From NCBI GenBank assembly GCA_030066975.1, contig JASJAO010000015.1:59563-123562 (forward strand): 64,000 bases of DNA, in the 5' to 3' direction. This document shows, piece by piece, positions 55,351 through 63,885 of this stretch (position 1 is the first letter of the stretch; the number at the start of each line of letters is the position of its first letter). A program made the position numbers and the translations under genes. The notes beneath the pieces are model-generated. The model saw nothing but the letters and a program-made list of their open reading frames with translations. It made no database searches and was not told the DNA's origin. This stretch comes from Henriciella sp. GTDB lineage: Bacteria; Pseudomonadota; Alphaproteobacteria; Caulobacterales; Hyphomonadaceae.

Positions 55351-55760
55351 CCAGCCGGTACATCCATTCGGACTTCAAACGAGCTACTCAAAAACCAAAA
55401 CGTCCAGCTCCATTTTCCTTACGTCTGTCGCCCGACGAGCGCACTAGGCTTAACGAAGCCAGAGGTGATGTCGCCTTAGGTGCATTTATTAAGGCTCGAC
55501 TATTTGGTTGTGATGCTGTGCCGAAACAGGCTAAACGAACACCCACTGTTGACCGGCAGCTACTCGGTCAGTTGCTTGGTCAGCTAGGTGCTTCCCGCCT
55601 ATCGCAAAACATGAACCAAATCGCCAAAGCCTCAAATCTCGGCACGCTGCCTATGACGGTGGAGACTGAGGCGGATATCAAGCGAGCTTGCGAGGATATC
55701 GCCGTGATGCGGTATCTTCTCATGAAAGCGCTCGGCAAATCAGCGGAGCCGCCATCATGA
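55347..55760 (+). CDS. MobC-like relaxosome accessory protein
   Basis: 137 residues. PFSLRLSPDERTRLNEARGD followed by VALGAFIKARLFG is the ribbon-helix-helix pattern of MobC-type DNA-binding proteins, and SRLSQNMNQIAKASNLGTLP resembles the MobC C-terminal NxxNQIAR motif. MobC opens oriT for the relaxase. It starts inside the stop of the small upstream ORF and its own stop overlaps the relaxase start (ATGA at 55757), so all are translationally coupled. Confidence 0.75.
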   Translation: MTSRYIHSDFKRATQKPKRPAPFSLRLSPDERTRLNEARGDVALGAFIKARLFGCDAVPKQAKRTPTVDRQLLGQLLGQLGASRLSQNMNQIAKASNLGTLPMTVETEADIKRACEDIAVMRYLLMKALGKSAEPPS

Positions 55761-57019
55761 TCCTTCATGGGAATGCGAGAGGCGGAAGCGCTGATCTCGC
55801 GCGGCATCTGTTACGCACAGATCACAACGACATGGTCACAGTTCATGAAGTGAAGGGCTTCATGAGCGAGGACGTCTATGAAGCGCTGATGGAGATCGAG
55901 GCGCTGGCAAGAGGGACAAGAGCGCAGCAGCATCTCTTTAGCATGTCATTCTCACCGCCCAAGGGCGCGAACATTAGTACTGAGGACTTTGAACGGGCAG
56001 CTGATCGGGCCGAGCTTGCACTTGGCTTGGAAGGTCAAAGCCGCGTCCTGATCTTTCACGAAAAAGGGGATAACCGGGATCGGCACATGCATGCGGTCTG
56101 GAGCCGCATTGATGTCGCGGAAATGAAGGCCATTCCGCTTCCATACAACCGGATGAAAATGCGTGACCTATCCCGGTCGCTGTTTGTTGAGCATGGTCTT
56201 GAAGTGCCGCGCGGGCTTATTGATCGTGCGCAGAAACATCCGCTCAACTTCACGATGGAAGAGCACCAGCAGGCCCAGCGGATTGGCAAGAATATCCGCG
56301 ACATCAAATCTGACCTTCAAAACGCGTGGGCGGTGAGCGACGATGTGGTGTCCTTCAAACACGCTCTGGATGAGCGTGGCTTCAAGCTGTGTCGGGGTGA
56401 CCGAAGGAACTATCTCGTGGTCGATCATCAAGGCGAGTACTTCAGTCTGCCAAAAGGACTGGGACTAAAAACCAAAGCTGTGCGGGAGCGATTAGGCGAT
56501 GAAGCGGCACTCCCATCGCTGGAAGATGCGAGATCCAATATCGCGCAGACGATGCTCCCTAAGCTTGAGGCCTGGGATGCACAAGTACAAGCCGAGCAAG
56601 CCCAAAAGAAAGCTGCGTTCCAAGAGCAAAGAACGCTTCTTGTTGACCGCCAGAGATCTGAACGTGCGGCGTATATGGCCGCAATAGATCAGCGGCAAGT
56701 GCAGGAAACCCTGGAAAGGCAAGCTCGGTTCCGGTCGAGTTTTGCGGGGCTCTGGGATCGGCTGAATGGGCGGCATACCGCCATCAAAGCCCAAAATGAG
56801 AAAGATGCACTGGCCGCGTTGGCGCGCGACAGGGCCGAAAAAGACGCCTTCATCTTGCAACAGATGAACCGCCGTCAGCAGCTCTATACAAGGGCTCAAG
56901 CCGTTCAAAAGAGGCTCAGAGAGCAACGTACATCATTGAAAGCAGAGACAAAGCGATACAAAAAAATGCGTTTACAATTCGCTCAGAGGCTAACACAGCG
57001 TCACAAAATACGAAGATGA
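55757..57019 (+). CDS. relaxase/mobilization nuclease
   Basis: 420 residues. The N-terminal MILHGNARGGSADLARHLL start, VLIFHEKGDNRDRHMHAVWSRID with the histidines H101, H110 and H112 of relaxase motif III, and NFTMEEHQQAQRIGKNIRDI match a relaxase family frequent in alphaproteobacterial mobile elements. No tyrosine lies in the first 40 residues, so the catalytic Tyr cannot be placed with confidence. The C-terminal third (about 280-420) is a long basic coiled coil. No coupling protein, type IV secretion or replication genes are seen. Confidence 0.85.
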   Translation: MILHGNARGGSADLARHLLRTDHNDMVTVHEVKGFMSEDVYEALMEIEALARGTRAQQHLFSMSFSPPKGANISTEDFERAADRAELALGLEGQSRVLIFHEKGDNRDRHMHAVWSRIDVAEMKAIPLPYNRMKMRDLSRSLFVEHGLEVPRGLIDRAQKHPLNFTMEEHQQAQRIGKNIRDIKSDLQNAWAVSDDVVSFKHALDERGFKLCRGDRRNYLVVDHQGEYFSLPKGLGLKTKAVRERLGDEAALPSLEDARSNIAQTMLPKLEAWDAQVQAEQAQKKAAFQEQRTLLVDRQRSERAAYMAAIDQRQVQETLERQARFRSSFAGLWDRLNGRHTAIKAQNEKDALAALARDRAEKDAFILQQMNRRQQLYTRAQAVQKRLREQRTSLKAETKRYKKMRLQFAQRLTQRHKIRR

Positions 57020-57243
57020 CCACGTCCAAAGCTCGTGACGCACAAATAAGCCTCCTCGACCAGCAAGGGCGATTGCAAATAGTCAAGCCAGCGGCTCAGA
57101 TCGCATTAAATAGGCCATTGGCGCTTTGGCGACTAATCGCCAGAAGTAGCCGCACGGCTTTTTCTCAGCGGACGACCGCGATGCGAGCAAAACCAGACAT
57201 AAAGAATGGATGGTCTGAGCTACTGGACTTGGCCCTAACTTGA
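57016..57243 (+). CDS. small hypothetical protein ending the mobilization cassette
   Basis: 75 residues. The start ATG overlaps the relaxase stop (ATGA at 57016-57019), which supports translation. The sequence is basic (IARSSRTAFSQRTTAMRAKP), without signal peptide or recognised motif. It could also be a remnant of a longer gene lost by deletion, since the following half kilobase has no gene. Confidence 0.4.
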   Translation: MTTSKARDAQISLLDQQGRLQIVKPAAQIALNRPLALWRLIARSSRTAFSQRTTAMRAKPDIKNGWSELLDLALT

Positions 57244-57779
57244 CGTTCGATATATCCAAATGAATGTCTTAAAGACGCCTTAAAACAGACGCCCCTTATA
57301 TGCCGGATTATTCCCAGATGGTGATACTCATTTACGATACCGGAATCGCTAGCGTACACGATTCTTGACATTGAGGCCACCAACCTCGGCAAGCGTTTGT
57401 CCAATCAAAAATTAAGTAAAATCCGCCTTGCTGGGTTATTTGTCATCTTAATTCATCGTGCTCCAAAGCGCTAAATCGAGTCCCAAAAAACTGGGATAAC
57501 CCACGATTAATAAGGGTGCGATCATTGGAAGGCCACGTCGGCGCGAAAACCACTTGGTATTCTACTCACCATTTATCATAAACCTCAGGTCTGTATCCAA
57601 AAAGATGGTCCGCCGAGGTATATCAAGTCTCGGCGGACCTATGTCGATCGGATGTGCGAGGAAAGGAGCAAGAAGCCCAAACCAATCCGGCCGACAGGGA
57701 CTGGGGGGTGAAGGGGGAGACCATCAACCCCCAATCCAACATTGAGCTAAGACGACGCAGTGGACGTAACGGGACACGC
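57244..57779. other. gene-poor stretch between the mobilization cassette and the MFS gene
   Basis: About 536 bases with no convincing gene. It holds a perfect 11-bp inverted repeat (57607-57639). A plus-strand frame without a good start (open from 57582 to 57830) runs into the antisense of the MFS gene and contains a DRDWGVKGETINP stretch that may be the decayed end of a former gene. Composition is relatively AT-rich up to about 57600. Confidence 0.5.
57607..57639. repeat. perfect 11-bp inverted repeat with 11-base loop
   Basis: GGTCCGCCGAG pairs exactly with CTCGGCGGACC across an 11-base loop. There is no T-run on either side, so it is not a standard intrinsic terminator, though it lies about 140 bases beyond the end of the convergent MFS gene. 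It could be a structured single-stranded signal such as oriT or a recombination site. Confidence 0.7.
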
Positions 57780-59102
57780 TCAGACCGCCGGTTCGCGTCG
57801 TCGCTCCGATCCAGAAAACCTCCATGTTAAAATCGCGAACACCGCAGCTAACGGCGTGGTTAGAAGCGCCGTCGCCGCGAGCGCGCTGCCCAATTGCGCC
57901 TCGTCAGAAAATACGAAGTCAGTGAAGAGCGCGACAATCAAGGGACCGAAAATCGACCCGATGACACTTTGCGTGAAATAGTAGAGCGCGCTCATACGCC
58001 CGCGAAACTCACCGGGCGTATAGTCGGCGATCAGACCGAGCGAGACACCAGATGGGAAGGCCAGAAAGAAGACGACACCTCCCAACAAGAAAAGCGCGAT
58101 CCAGGGTGAGCTTTGTTGAAATGCCAGAAGACTGAAAGGCACTAAAGCGACGACACCCGCCATCATAACGAGTGCATTCGCATTGCTTTTACCTCGACGC
58201 GACAACCAATTGCTCAGTAAACCGCCCAGAACGGCGCCAAGCGCTCCCAAAATCAGAAACACGATGCCATAGCGATAGCCTGTTTCCGTCGCATCCCATC
58301 CATGGATCCGAATAAAATATTCAGGTGCCCAGGCCAGAACACCATAAGCAAACGTTGCAAACAGGCTGAAGGTGAGGAGGTGAAAAGAAACAACACCTGC
58401 TCGTTCGAGAAGAAACTTAAAAAAAAGCGATGGGGTGGGCGTATCCTTTTTGGGCACATAGAGCTCTTTGCGCGTCGGTTCGACCAACAGGATAACGACA
58501 ACAGCCAGAACAAATCCGGGGACCCCAACAATGACAAAGACCAGCCGCCAGGCTGCGATCTCTCCGAAAGGCGCCAATGAAAACGGCCCAACGGTCGCGA
58601 CCCAAGCGATCACCGCGCCTCCAGCCAGCAAGGCCACGCCAACACCGATAGAGCTTGCCGCCTGATAAATGCCCAGTGCCAGCGAGCGGCGTTCTTTCGG
58701 GAAACTATCCGAGATCAAGGAAATGGCAGATGGCGACAATGTTGCCTCGCCAACACCAACGCCCATGCGCGCGAGGAAAAGCGTTGTGAAGTCACGGGCG
58801 GCCCCGCAAAGCACGGTCGCCGTGCTCCAAAATGTAAGGCCTGCCGCCATGATCTTCTTGCGCGACATCCGGTCTGCAAGCCAGCCAAGAGGAAGACCCA
58901 TCGTGGCGTAGAACAAGCCAAAAGCAAGGCCCGTTACAAGGCTAAATTGGGTATCGGTGAGGCCAAGGTCTGCTTTGATCGGCCCAACAAGCAAGGCCAG
59001 AATTGTGCGGTCCACGAACGCATTGAGATAAGCCAGGTGCAACACAATGACTGCGGTCCAGGCAAAGACGGGGCGCGGCCATGAGTTCACCTGGGCAGTC
59101 AT
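57780..59102 (-). CDS. MFS transporter, spinster-like family
   Basis: 440 residues with 12 predicted membrane segments. LNAFVDRTILALLVGPIKADLGLTDTQFSL and GLPLGWLADRMSRKKIMAAG are the loop 2-3 signature of the MFS, and GVGVGEATLSPSAISLISDSFP marks the spinster-like branch common in Caulobacterales and sphingomonads. Probable uptake or export of an unidentified organic compound. Its start overlaps the NTF2-like stop by one base; last gene of the operon that begins with the TonB receptor. Confidence 0.9.
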   Translation of the reverse strand: MTAQVNSWPRPVFAWTAVIVLHLAYLNAFVDRTILALLVGPIKADLGLTDTQFSLVTGLAFGLFYATMGLPLGWLADRMSRKKIMAAGLTFWSTATVLCGAARDFTTLFLARMGVGVGEATLSPSAISLISDSFPKERRSLALGIYQAASSIGVGVALLAGGAVIAWVATVGPFSLAPFGEIAAWRLVFVIVGVPGFVLAVVVILLVEPTRKELYVPKKDTPTPSLFFKFLLERAGVVSFHLLTFSLFATFAYGVLAWAPEYFIRIHGWDATETGYRYGIVFLILGALGAVLGGLLSNWLSRRGKSNANALVMMAGVVALVPFSLLAFQQSSPWIALFLLGGVVFFLAFPSGVSLGLIADYTPGEFRGRMSALYYFTQSVIGSIFGPLIVALFTDFVFSDEAQLGSALAATALLTTPLAAVFAILTWRFSGSERRREPAV

Positions 59103-59581
59103 TATAATGATCCCATCGCTGAAGCAGCCTTCTCGTAAGCAGCGCGAACAAATGGCAGGGCGGCTGGTCCGGATTCCATATAATGGATCAGCTTCATTTC
59201 ACCCTGGGTCATTTTGAGTAAGCCTGAGACTTTCACGTGTGCACCAATGGGTGTCGCAGCAGGTTTCATGGCGGCACGCCAGAGCATGTTGAATCTGAAA
59301 ACATAAAGCCCTTCAGCCCCGGCGGACTTAATCGCGCCATCCGAGGTTTTTACCGCAAAGGCATGAATGGCTTGGTTGGCGGCCTCCAGGTAAGCCTCAA
59401 GCGCCGCCCAACCGATGACGGGATGCTCCAACTCCTCAGGAAAATGCCAGGGTTCTTCAACCTCTGGAGACCATAGCGCTTGAACCGCGGTGAAATCTCC
59501 GTTGTTCCAGGCTGCTTCAAACGCCTGTAGAAAGGATGAAAAGCTGCGCTGAACGGCGTCCGGGTTCAATGTATCGGTCAT
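59102..59581 (-). CDS. NTF2/SnoaL-like protein
   Basis: 159 residues. FLQAFEAAWNNGDFTAVQALWSPEVEEPWHFP, then HPVIGWAALEAYLEAANQAI and the strand GLYVFRFNMLWRA, fit the cone-shaped NTF2-like fold used by small isomerases, hydrolases and binding proteins. No signal peptide. Overlaps both neighbours (ATGA with 59578 and TAATG with 59102), so it is tightly coupled to the unknown protein and the transporter. Confidence 0.7.
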   Translation of the reverse strand: MTDTLNPDAVQRSFSSFLQAFEAAWNNGDFTAVQALWSPEVEEPWHFPEELEHPVIGWAALEAYLEAANQAIHAFAVKTSDGAIKSAGAEGLYVFRFNMLWRAAMKPAATPIGAHVKVSGLLKMTQGEMKLIHYMESGPAALPFVRAAYEKAASAMGSL

Positions 59582-60306
59582 AAGGCAAAGTCCGGAAGGG
59601 TTTCTAATTTATAGTAACGATCGAACTCCTGAACCGCGCCTTTGATGAACAATTGGTGCTGGTCGTCTGAGATCCACATTGTGTAGGCGGGGTGTGGATC
59701 CCGATACTCCTCACCAAATTTCAGGGTAATCACGTTGCACTGTATTTGTTTGCCTTCGACCCAAACAAGCTCAGTGCCTTCTTTACGCGCATCGACCTCA
59801 ATAAGGTGAAGCCCAGGATCGGATGCGCCATCATGGGTGACCGATGAAGTCATGCCGTATAGAGATTTGGATTCGCCAATCTCCCAGACTTCTGATCTCA
59901 GCTTATGGGCGGTAATCCAACCATCCATCACCAAAGGATGAGCGCCAAAGAAGTCGAGCTTTCCGCACTCTATTTGATGTGACCCGTAGGCATCTTCTAA
60001 TCGTGCGCGACCTTTGGCGAAGGAAAACAGGCCATGTGAAAACTGTGAGTTGTCTCGGCTCACTTCGACATAGCTGTGTATGGGTTCGAATCCTGAACTC
60101 GCCCTATAGCTGACTATGCGGGCGACGGCCCTGTCATAGATCTCGCACCTGGCAAGCAGGATCCGACCGTCGCCGTTTTGACCAATAATGAAGCGCTCGC
60201 GTCCTCTGATGGAGCCAGATCCATCCTCATAGATGATAGATCCGGTGTACGATAACGACTCACTCTGTTTTGGCATCACCCCTGGACCGAGAGCGTCGGC
60301 GTCCAT
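59578..60306 (-). CDS. protein of unknown function in the TonB receptor operon
   Basis: 242 residues; no family recognised. The sequence is rich in alternating hydrophobic and charged positions (SYTGSIIYEDGSGSIRGRERF, HSYVEVSRDNSQFSHGLF, ELVWVEGKQIQCNVITLKF), suggesting a mostly beta-strand protein. No signal peptide. The ATG at 60306 is three bases after the receptor stop. An in-frame Met at residue 11 (MPKQSE) is an alternative start. Confidence 0.6.
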   Translation of the reverse strand: MDADALGPGVMPKQSESLSYTGSIIYEDGSGSIRGRERFIIGQNGDGRILLARCEIYDRAVARIVSYRASSGFEPIHSYVEVSRDNSQFSHGLFSFAKGRARLEDAYGSHQIECGKLDFFGAHPLVMDGWITAHKLRSEVWEIGESKSLYGMTSSVTHDGASDPGLHLIEVDARKEGTELVWVEGKQIQCNVITLKFGEEYRDPHPAYTMWISDDQHQLFIKGAVQEFDRYYKLETLPDFAL

Positions 60307-60309
60307 GAC

Positions 60310-62469
60310 TTAGAAATCGTACCCGACGCGAACGCCCCAAGTCGCCGGATCAATAGGTTGAACCACATAGCCCGACGCGACCGATAAACGGGCATCATAG
60401 GTCCGCTCATCGAAACAGTTTTGACATTCTGCCTGAACGAACCAACCTCCATCTTCTGGTGTGAATCTGACCACGCTGTTCACGATAGTCCGCTCTGGAA
60501 TGCGCGCAAGAGGTGTATTTTGAGGATTGTTCCAGTGTTCAGCCTGATAGTTTGCGCTTGCCTGGAACATGACCGCGCCTGCCGAGACAGGCTGAGTGAA
60601 TTCAGCGCCAATCTGACCGGAAAAGTCGGGTGTGTTGATCAACTCATTGCCCACAGAGATGCCAGCATCTATTGCCTCCTGCTCGAGTTCTTCAATCTCG
60701 CTATCCATGAGGGCTGCGAACCCAAACACGCGGAACTGGTCATTCACCCGAAAGTCGGTTTCGAGCTCCAGACCGGAAATCGTCGCTTCACCGACATTCC
60801 CTGTTACGACAGTGCCAGCCTCAGTAAGCTGGTCAAATTGAATGTCGGTGTACATGTTGTGGAAGAGCGCCGCATTGAGCACTAGACGCCGGTCGAGGTA
60901 CTCGCCCTTTACACCAATTTCGAACGCATCAACATATTCAGGCTCAAAGGTCAAAAAATCTTCTGCCGCTGCTACCGTTGAATTAAAGCCGCCGGCCTTG
61001 TACCCGCGGGTATATGAGCCGTAGCTCAGGAGCGTATCGGAGACCTCAAACTGCGCCCCAAAATGCGGTGTCAACTCGTCAAATGAAAGATCAACAGGCA
61101 GCCCGAGTGCGACAACATCACTTGTCGAATAGGTGGGGGCGCCGCCCACGCCAAACGATGTCACCGTGATATCTTTTTCTTCGCTGGTATAGCGTAAGCC
61201 GGCCGAAACGCTGAGCTGCTCGGAAACGCTCCAGTCGAGCTGACCATAGCCCGCAATCGACGTCGCATTTTGTTTGTTTCGCGTATCCTGCAACCCAAGC
61301 GGAACGAGCGGGAGATCGACAATAAAGTCCTGATTGCTCACTTCGTCGAAGTAGAACAAGCCGGCGATCCAGTCCAGATTTGGTCTAGCAGACCCTTCAA
61401 GCTTGAATTCTTGCGAGAAGGACTCGCCGTCCATATCGACGGCCAAGCGGACACCCCCATTATTCAGATCAAGATCCAAGAAGGAATCATAAGTTCTGAA
61501 AGCCGTAATCGACGTGAAGGATCCGAACGCTGTAGGCAGTTCAAACGTAGCGGAAAAACCACTCTCGTCAGAGTCATTGATCAAGGGCAGCGGTGAGTTT
61601 GTCTCATCAAGCAGGCTCTCGTCGAATGACGTCGTCGGCGTAGGCACACCGTCGATACTCGTGACGTTATCATCAAGGACGGAATTATACTTTCCATCAG
61701 CTTCCAGCGCCGCATAGTCTGCACGCAATACCAACTGCGCTCCATTTTCAAAATCATGAAGCAGCGCAGCGCGAAAGCCCTGCGAGTCCGACTTGTTCAC
61801 ATCTTCTTCGAGCGCCGTATTGTCCATGAACCCTTCGCCCTGGCCGGTAACCTGAGCCGACACGTTGAAGGCCGTATTCGGACCGATGGGGACATTTGCG
61901 GAGCCGCCAAGCTCATAGCGCTCATAGTCTCCACCGAATGCCTCGATACGCCCACCGGCCGCGTCAGGGTCAGGTGTTTGGGAATAGAGCTTCAAAGCTC
62001 CGCCGGTTGAGTTTCGACCGTAAAGCGTGCCCTGTGGTCCGCGCAGTACTTCGACCCGGTCCAAATCAAAGACGCTGCGCGCGCCAAAAACGGTTCGGGG
62101 AATGTAGACATCATCGATGTAAAAACCGACGCCAGGCTCTAGCGTGTTGAACAATGATTGTTGTCCGATGCCGCGGATATGAAAGACGGCAGCAGAATAG
62201 GTTCCAGTCCCTTCTTTGGCGACGAAGCCAGGAACCTGCGCTGCAATATCAAGCGTCCCCGAAACGCCGCGATCAGCGAGGTCCGGCCCTGTAAACGCAG
62301 TAACTGACACCGGCACATCCTGAATGCTCTCAGCTCGGCGCTGTGCGGTCACAACAATCCGTTCCTGTACGGAGGCTTCTGTTTCTTCGGCGGTGTCCTG
62401 GGCGTAAGCCGCACCTGCCGAGGTCAAAAGCGAAACACATGCGACGCCCATCATGAGTTTATTCGTCAT
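60310..62469 (-). CDS. TonB-dependent outer-membrane receptor
   Basis: 719 residues from the ATG at 62469 (GGGAGG five bases away; a TTG one codon upstream is less likely). A signal peptide ends at AAYA; a TonB-box-like ERIVVTAQRR is followed by the plug (VPVSVTAFTGPDLADRG, VLRGPQGTLYGRNSTGGALKLYS) and a 22-strand barrel that ends with the terminal aromatic F (VRVGYDF). The substrate is not a siderophore by any visible clue; similar receptors in this group import plant or steroid-like compounds. First gene of a four-gene operon. Confidence 0.93.
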   Translation of the reverse strand: MTNKLMMGVACVSLLTSAGAAYAQDTAEETEASVQERIVVTAQRRAESIQDVPVSVTAFTGPDLADRGVSGTLDIAAQVPGFVAKEGTGTYSAAVFHIRGIGQQSLFNTLEPGVGFYIDDVYIPRTVFGARSVFDLDRVEVLRGPQGTLYGRNSTGGALKLYSQTPDPDAAGGRIEAFGGDYERYELGGSANVPIGPNTAFNVSAQVTGQGEGFMDNTALEEDVNKSDSQGFRAALLHDFENGAQLVLRADYAALEADGKYNSVLDDNVTSIDGVPTPTTSFDESLLDETNSPLPLINDSDESGFSATFELPTAFGSFTSITAFRTYDSFLDLDLNNGGVRLAVDMDGESFSQEFKLEGSARPNLDWIAGLFYFDEVSNQDFIVDLPLVPLGLQDTRNKQNATSIAGYGQLDWSVSEQLSVSAGLRYTSEEKDITVTSFGVGGAPTYSTSDVVALGLPVDLSFDELTPHFGAQFEVSDTLLSYGSYTRGYKAGGFNSTVAAAEDFLTFEPEYVDAFEIGVKGEYLDRRLVLNAALFHNMYTDIQFDQLTEAGTVVTGNVGEATISGLELETDFRVNDQFRVFGFAALMDSEIEELEQEAIDAGISVGNELINTPDFSGQIGAEFTQPVSAGAVMFQASANYQAEHWNNPQNTPLARIPERTIVNSVVRFTPEDGGWFVQAECQNCFDERTYDARLSVASGYVVQPIDPATWGVRVGYDF

Positions 62470-62472
62470 CAA

Positions 62473-62565
62473 TTCCTCCCAAAAAGACCTTCGCCCTACG
62501 GTAGGAATGATCTAATATTCGTCAAACGACATATATTCTAAAATACAAGACAAATTGGAATACAA
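62473..62565. promoter_or_regulatory. divergent control region of the TonB receptor operon and LysR gene
   Basis: A 93-base AT-rich region between divergent starts. A TATTC (62534-62538) and a GAATA (62558-62562) form an inverted pair with 19 bases between; LysR sites are commonly imperfect dyads of this kind but the spacing is not the usual T-N11-A. Regulation of the operon by the LysR protein is inferred from the layout. Confidence 0.35.
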
Positions 62566-63468
62566 ATGGACCTGCGCGCTTTGAACCAATTCCTGGAAGC
62601 ATCTCAAAAAGGAAGCTTCGTAGCTGCCGCCAAATCTTGCGGCGTTTCTCAATCTGCAATCAGCAAGTCCATCGAACGGCTTGAGCGCGAACTTGATGTC
62701 CCTTTGTTTGTTCGAGGACGGGGCGGAGCAAAACTAACTGTCTACGGACAAGCGTTAGTGCAGCGCGCGGCGCTCATGCTTGAAGAGGCCGACGCCGCTC
62801 GTCGAGACCTTCGGAATATGAGGACCGGTACGATCGGTGAAGTGCGTATAGGCGCAGGGCTGGGGTTTGCCTACGACATGGTACCCGGCGTCATAGCTGC
62901 ATTTCAGCGCGAACGCCCTGGCGTAGAAATCGCTGTCGAAGTGCGCCCTACCTCTCAGTTGATTGAGATGCTTAGACTTGGCGAAATTGATTTCGCCCTC
63001 GGCACAGTATTCGATAGTTTTGTACAGCCCAAAGAAATTCAAGCTGAGTTGGTAGCCAGGAGCTCCGATATTATCGCTGTTAGAAGCGATCATCCTTTGC
63101 TTCAAACAAGGGTAACCCTAGAGTCGCTATCTTTGTATCCGTGGGTTAGCGCACTTGGTATGTCGCCGCTTCGAGAACGCCTCTCGAAACCCTACACAGA
63201 CCGGGGGATAAAGCAGCCAAAAATCAGCGTTGCGACGGACTCGCCTACACTGGTTAAATCGATGATCCGAATGGGTGGCTATGTCGCCTTTGCTGGCGAG
63301 GAGTTCATAAGATTCGAGCTGGTAGCTGGAGAAATCTCTATCATTCAGATGGATGAGTTTGATCTCACACGAACTCATTGGATCTTCAAAAGACGCCGCG
63401 CTGTAAGGTCTGACACCGCCGCGGCTCTGGAGACTGCATTGCGCGAGGCGTTGAAGGTTTTGCCTTAA
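62566..63468 (+). CDS. LysR-family transcriptional regulator
   Basis: 300 residues. The N-terminal winged helix-turn-helix (RALNQFLEASQKGSFVAAAK, CGVSQSAISKSIERLEREL) is followed by a substrate-binding domain (about 90-300: IGEVRIGAGLGFAYDMVPGV, EIDFALGTVFDSF). It is probably responsive to the compound transported by the divergent operon. A TTGGAA stretch upstream is a weak ribosome site. Confidence 0.9.
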   Translation: MDLRALNQFLEASQKGSFVAAAKSCGVSQSAISKSIERLERELDVPLFVRGRGGAKLTVYGQALVQRAALMLEEADAARRDLRNMRTGTIGEVRIGAGLGFAYDMVPGVIAAFQRERPGVEIAVEVRPTSQLIEMLRLGEIDFALGTVFDSFVQPKEIQAELVARSSDIIAVRSDHPLLQTRVTLESLSLYPWVSALGMSPLRERLSKPYTDRGIKQPKISVATDSPTLVKSMIRMGGYVAFAGEEFIRFELVAGEISIIQMDEFDLTRTHWIFKRRRAVRSDTAAALETALREALKVLP

Positions 63469-63639
63469 AGTTTCACATTATGCGCGCTAACCCACTAGAA
63501 CAGTTCGGCCATTTAAAGCAGGGACGCTCCGAGCACGGCCATTGGCACGAATGGCGGAGCTGATGCAAACCTGCCAGTCAATTGCATGCCTCCTAAAGGC
63601 CGACCGCGCTCCTGCGGTGGCTTTCAAAGGAGAAGTCTC

Positions 63640-63885
63640 ATGTCTAAAGACCCAATCACACCCACCAACGCTCATCCATCGGCAGAGCGCGCGCAAATCA
63701 CAGCCGGCAAAGTGACGGGCCAGAAACCGGCTCTAAAGATGAAGGAGGTCTGGTCAATCCGTACTAGGCTCGAACTCGATGGCGATGTTCGCAATCTCGC
63801 TCTGTTCAATCTTGCCATCGACAGCAAGCTTCGGGGCTGCGACCTCGTCAGGCTGAAGGTTAGTGATGTTGACCCAGCCCCGTAA
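63640..63885 (+). pseudogene. tyrosine recombinase (integrase), N-terminal fragment cut by an IS3-family element
   Basis: 81 codons. GQKPALKMKEVWSIRTRLEL, NLALFNLAIDSKLRGCDLV and RLKVSDV are the N-terminal part of a widespread short integrase family in proteobacteria, where the match would normally continue after SDV. Here it breaks exactly at the left end of an IS3-type element and ends with four IS-derived codons and a stop. The remaining catalytic C-terminal half should lie beyond the element, if it was not lost. AAAGGAG precedes the ATG. Confidence 0.85.

Larger units (their letters stand above)
55189..57243 (+). mobile_element. compact mobilization cassette, probably the remnant of an integrative mobilizable element
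   Basis: Four plus-strand genes joined by ATGA overlaps: small ORF, MobC-like, relaxase, small ORF. An oriT would be expected in or near 55109-55221, but none was identified. The nearest recombinase is the truncated integrase 6.4 kb downstream, so ownership and boundaries of the element are unresolved. No direct-repeat attachment site was found. Confidence 0.5.

Noticed and set aside
57165..57404. Minus-strand 79-residue frame at the end of the mobilization cassette
   Set aside because: No recognised motif or ribosome site and overlaps the better supported coupled ORF on the other strand.
57554..57745. Plus-strand 63-residue frame with a GLGGEGG tract
   Set aside because: No ribosome site, low complexity, crosses the 11-bp hairpin; treated as non-coding.
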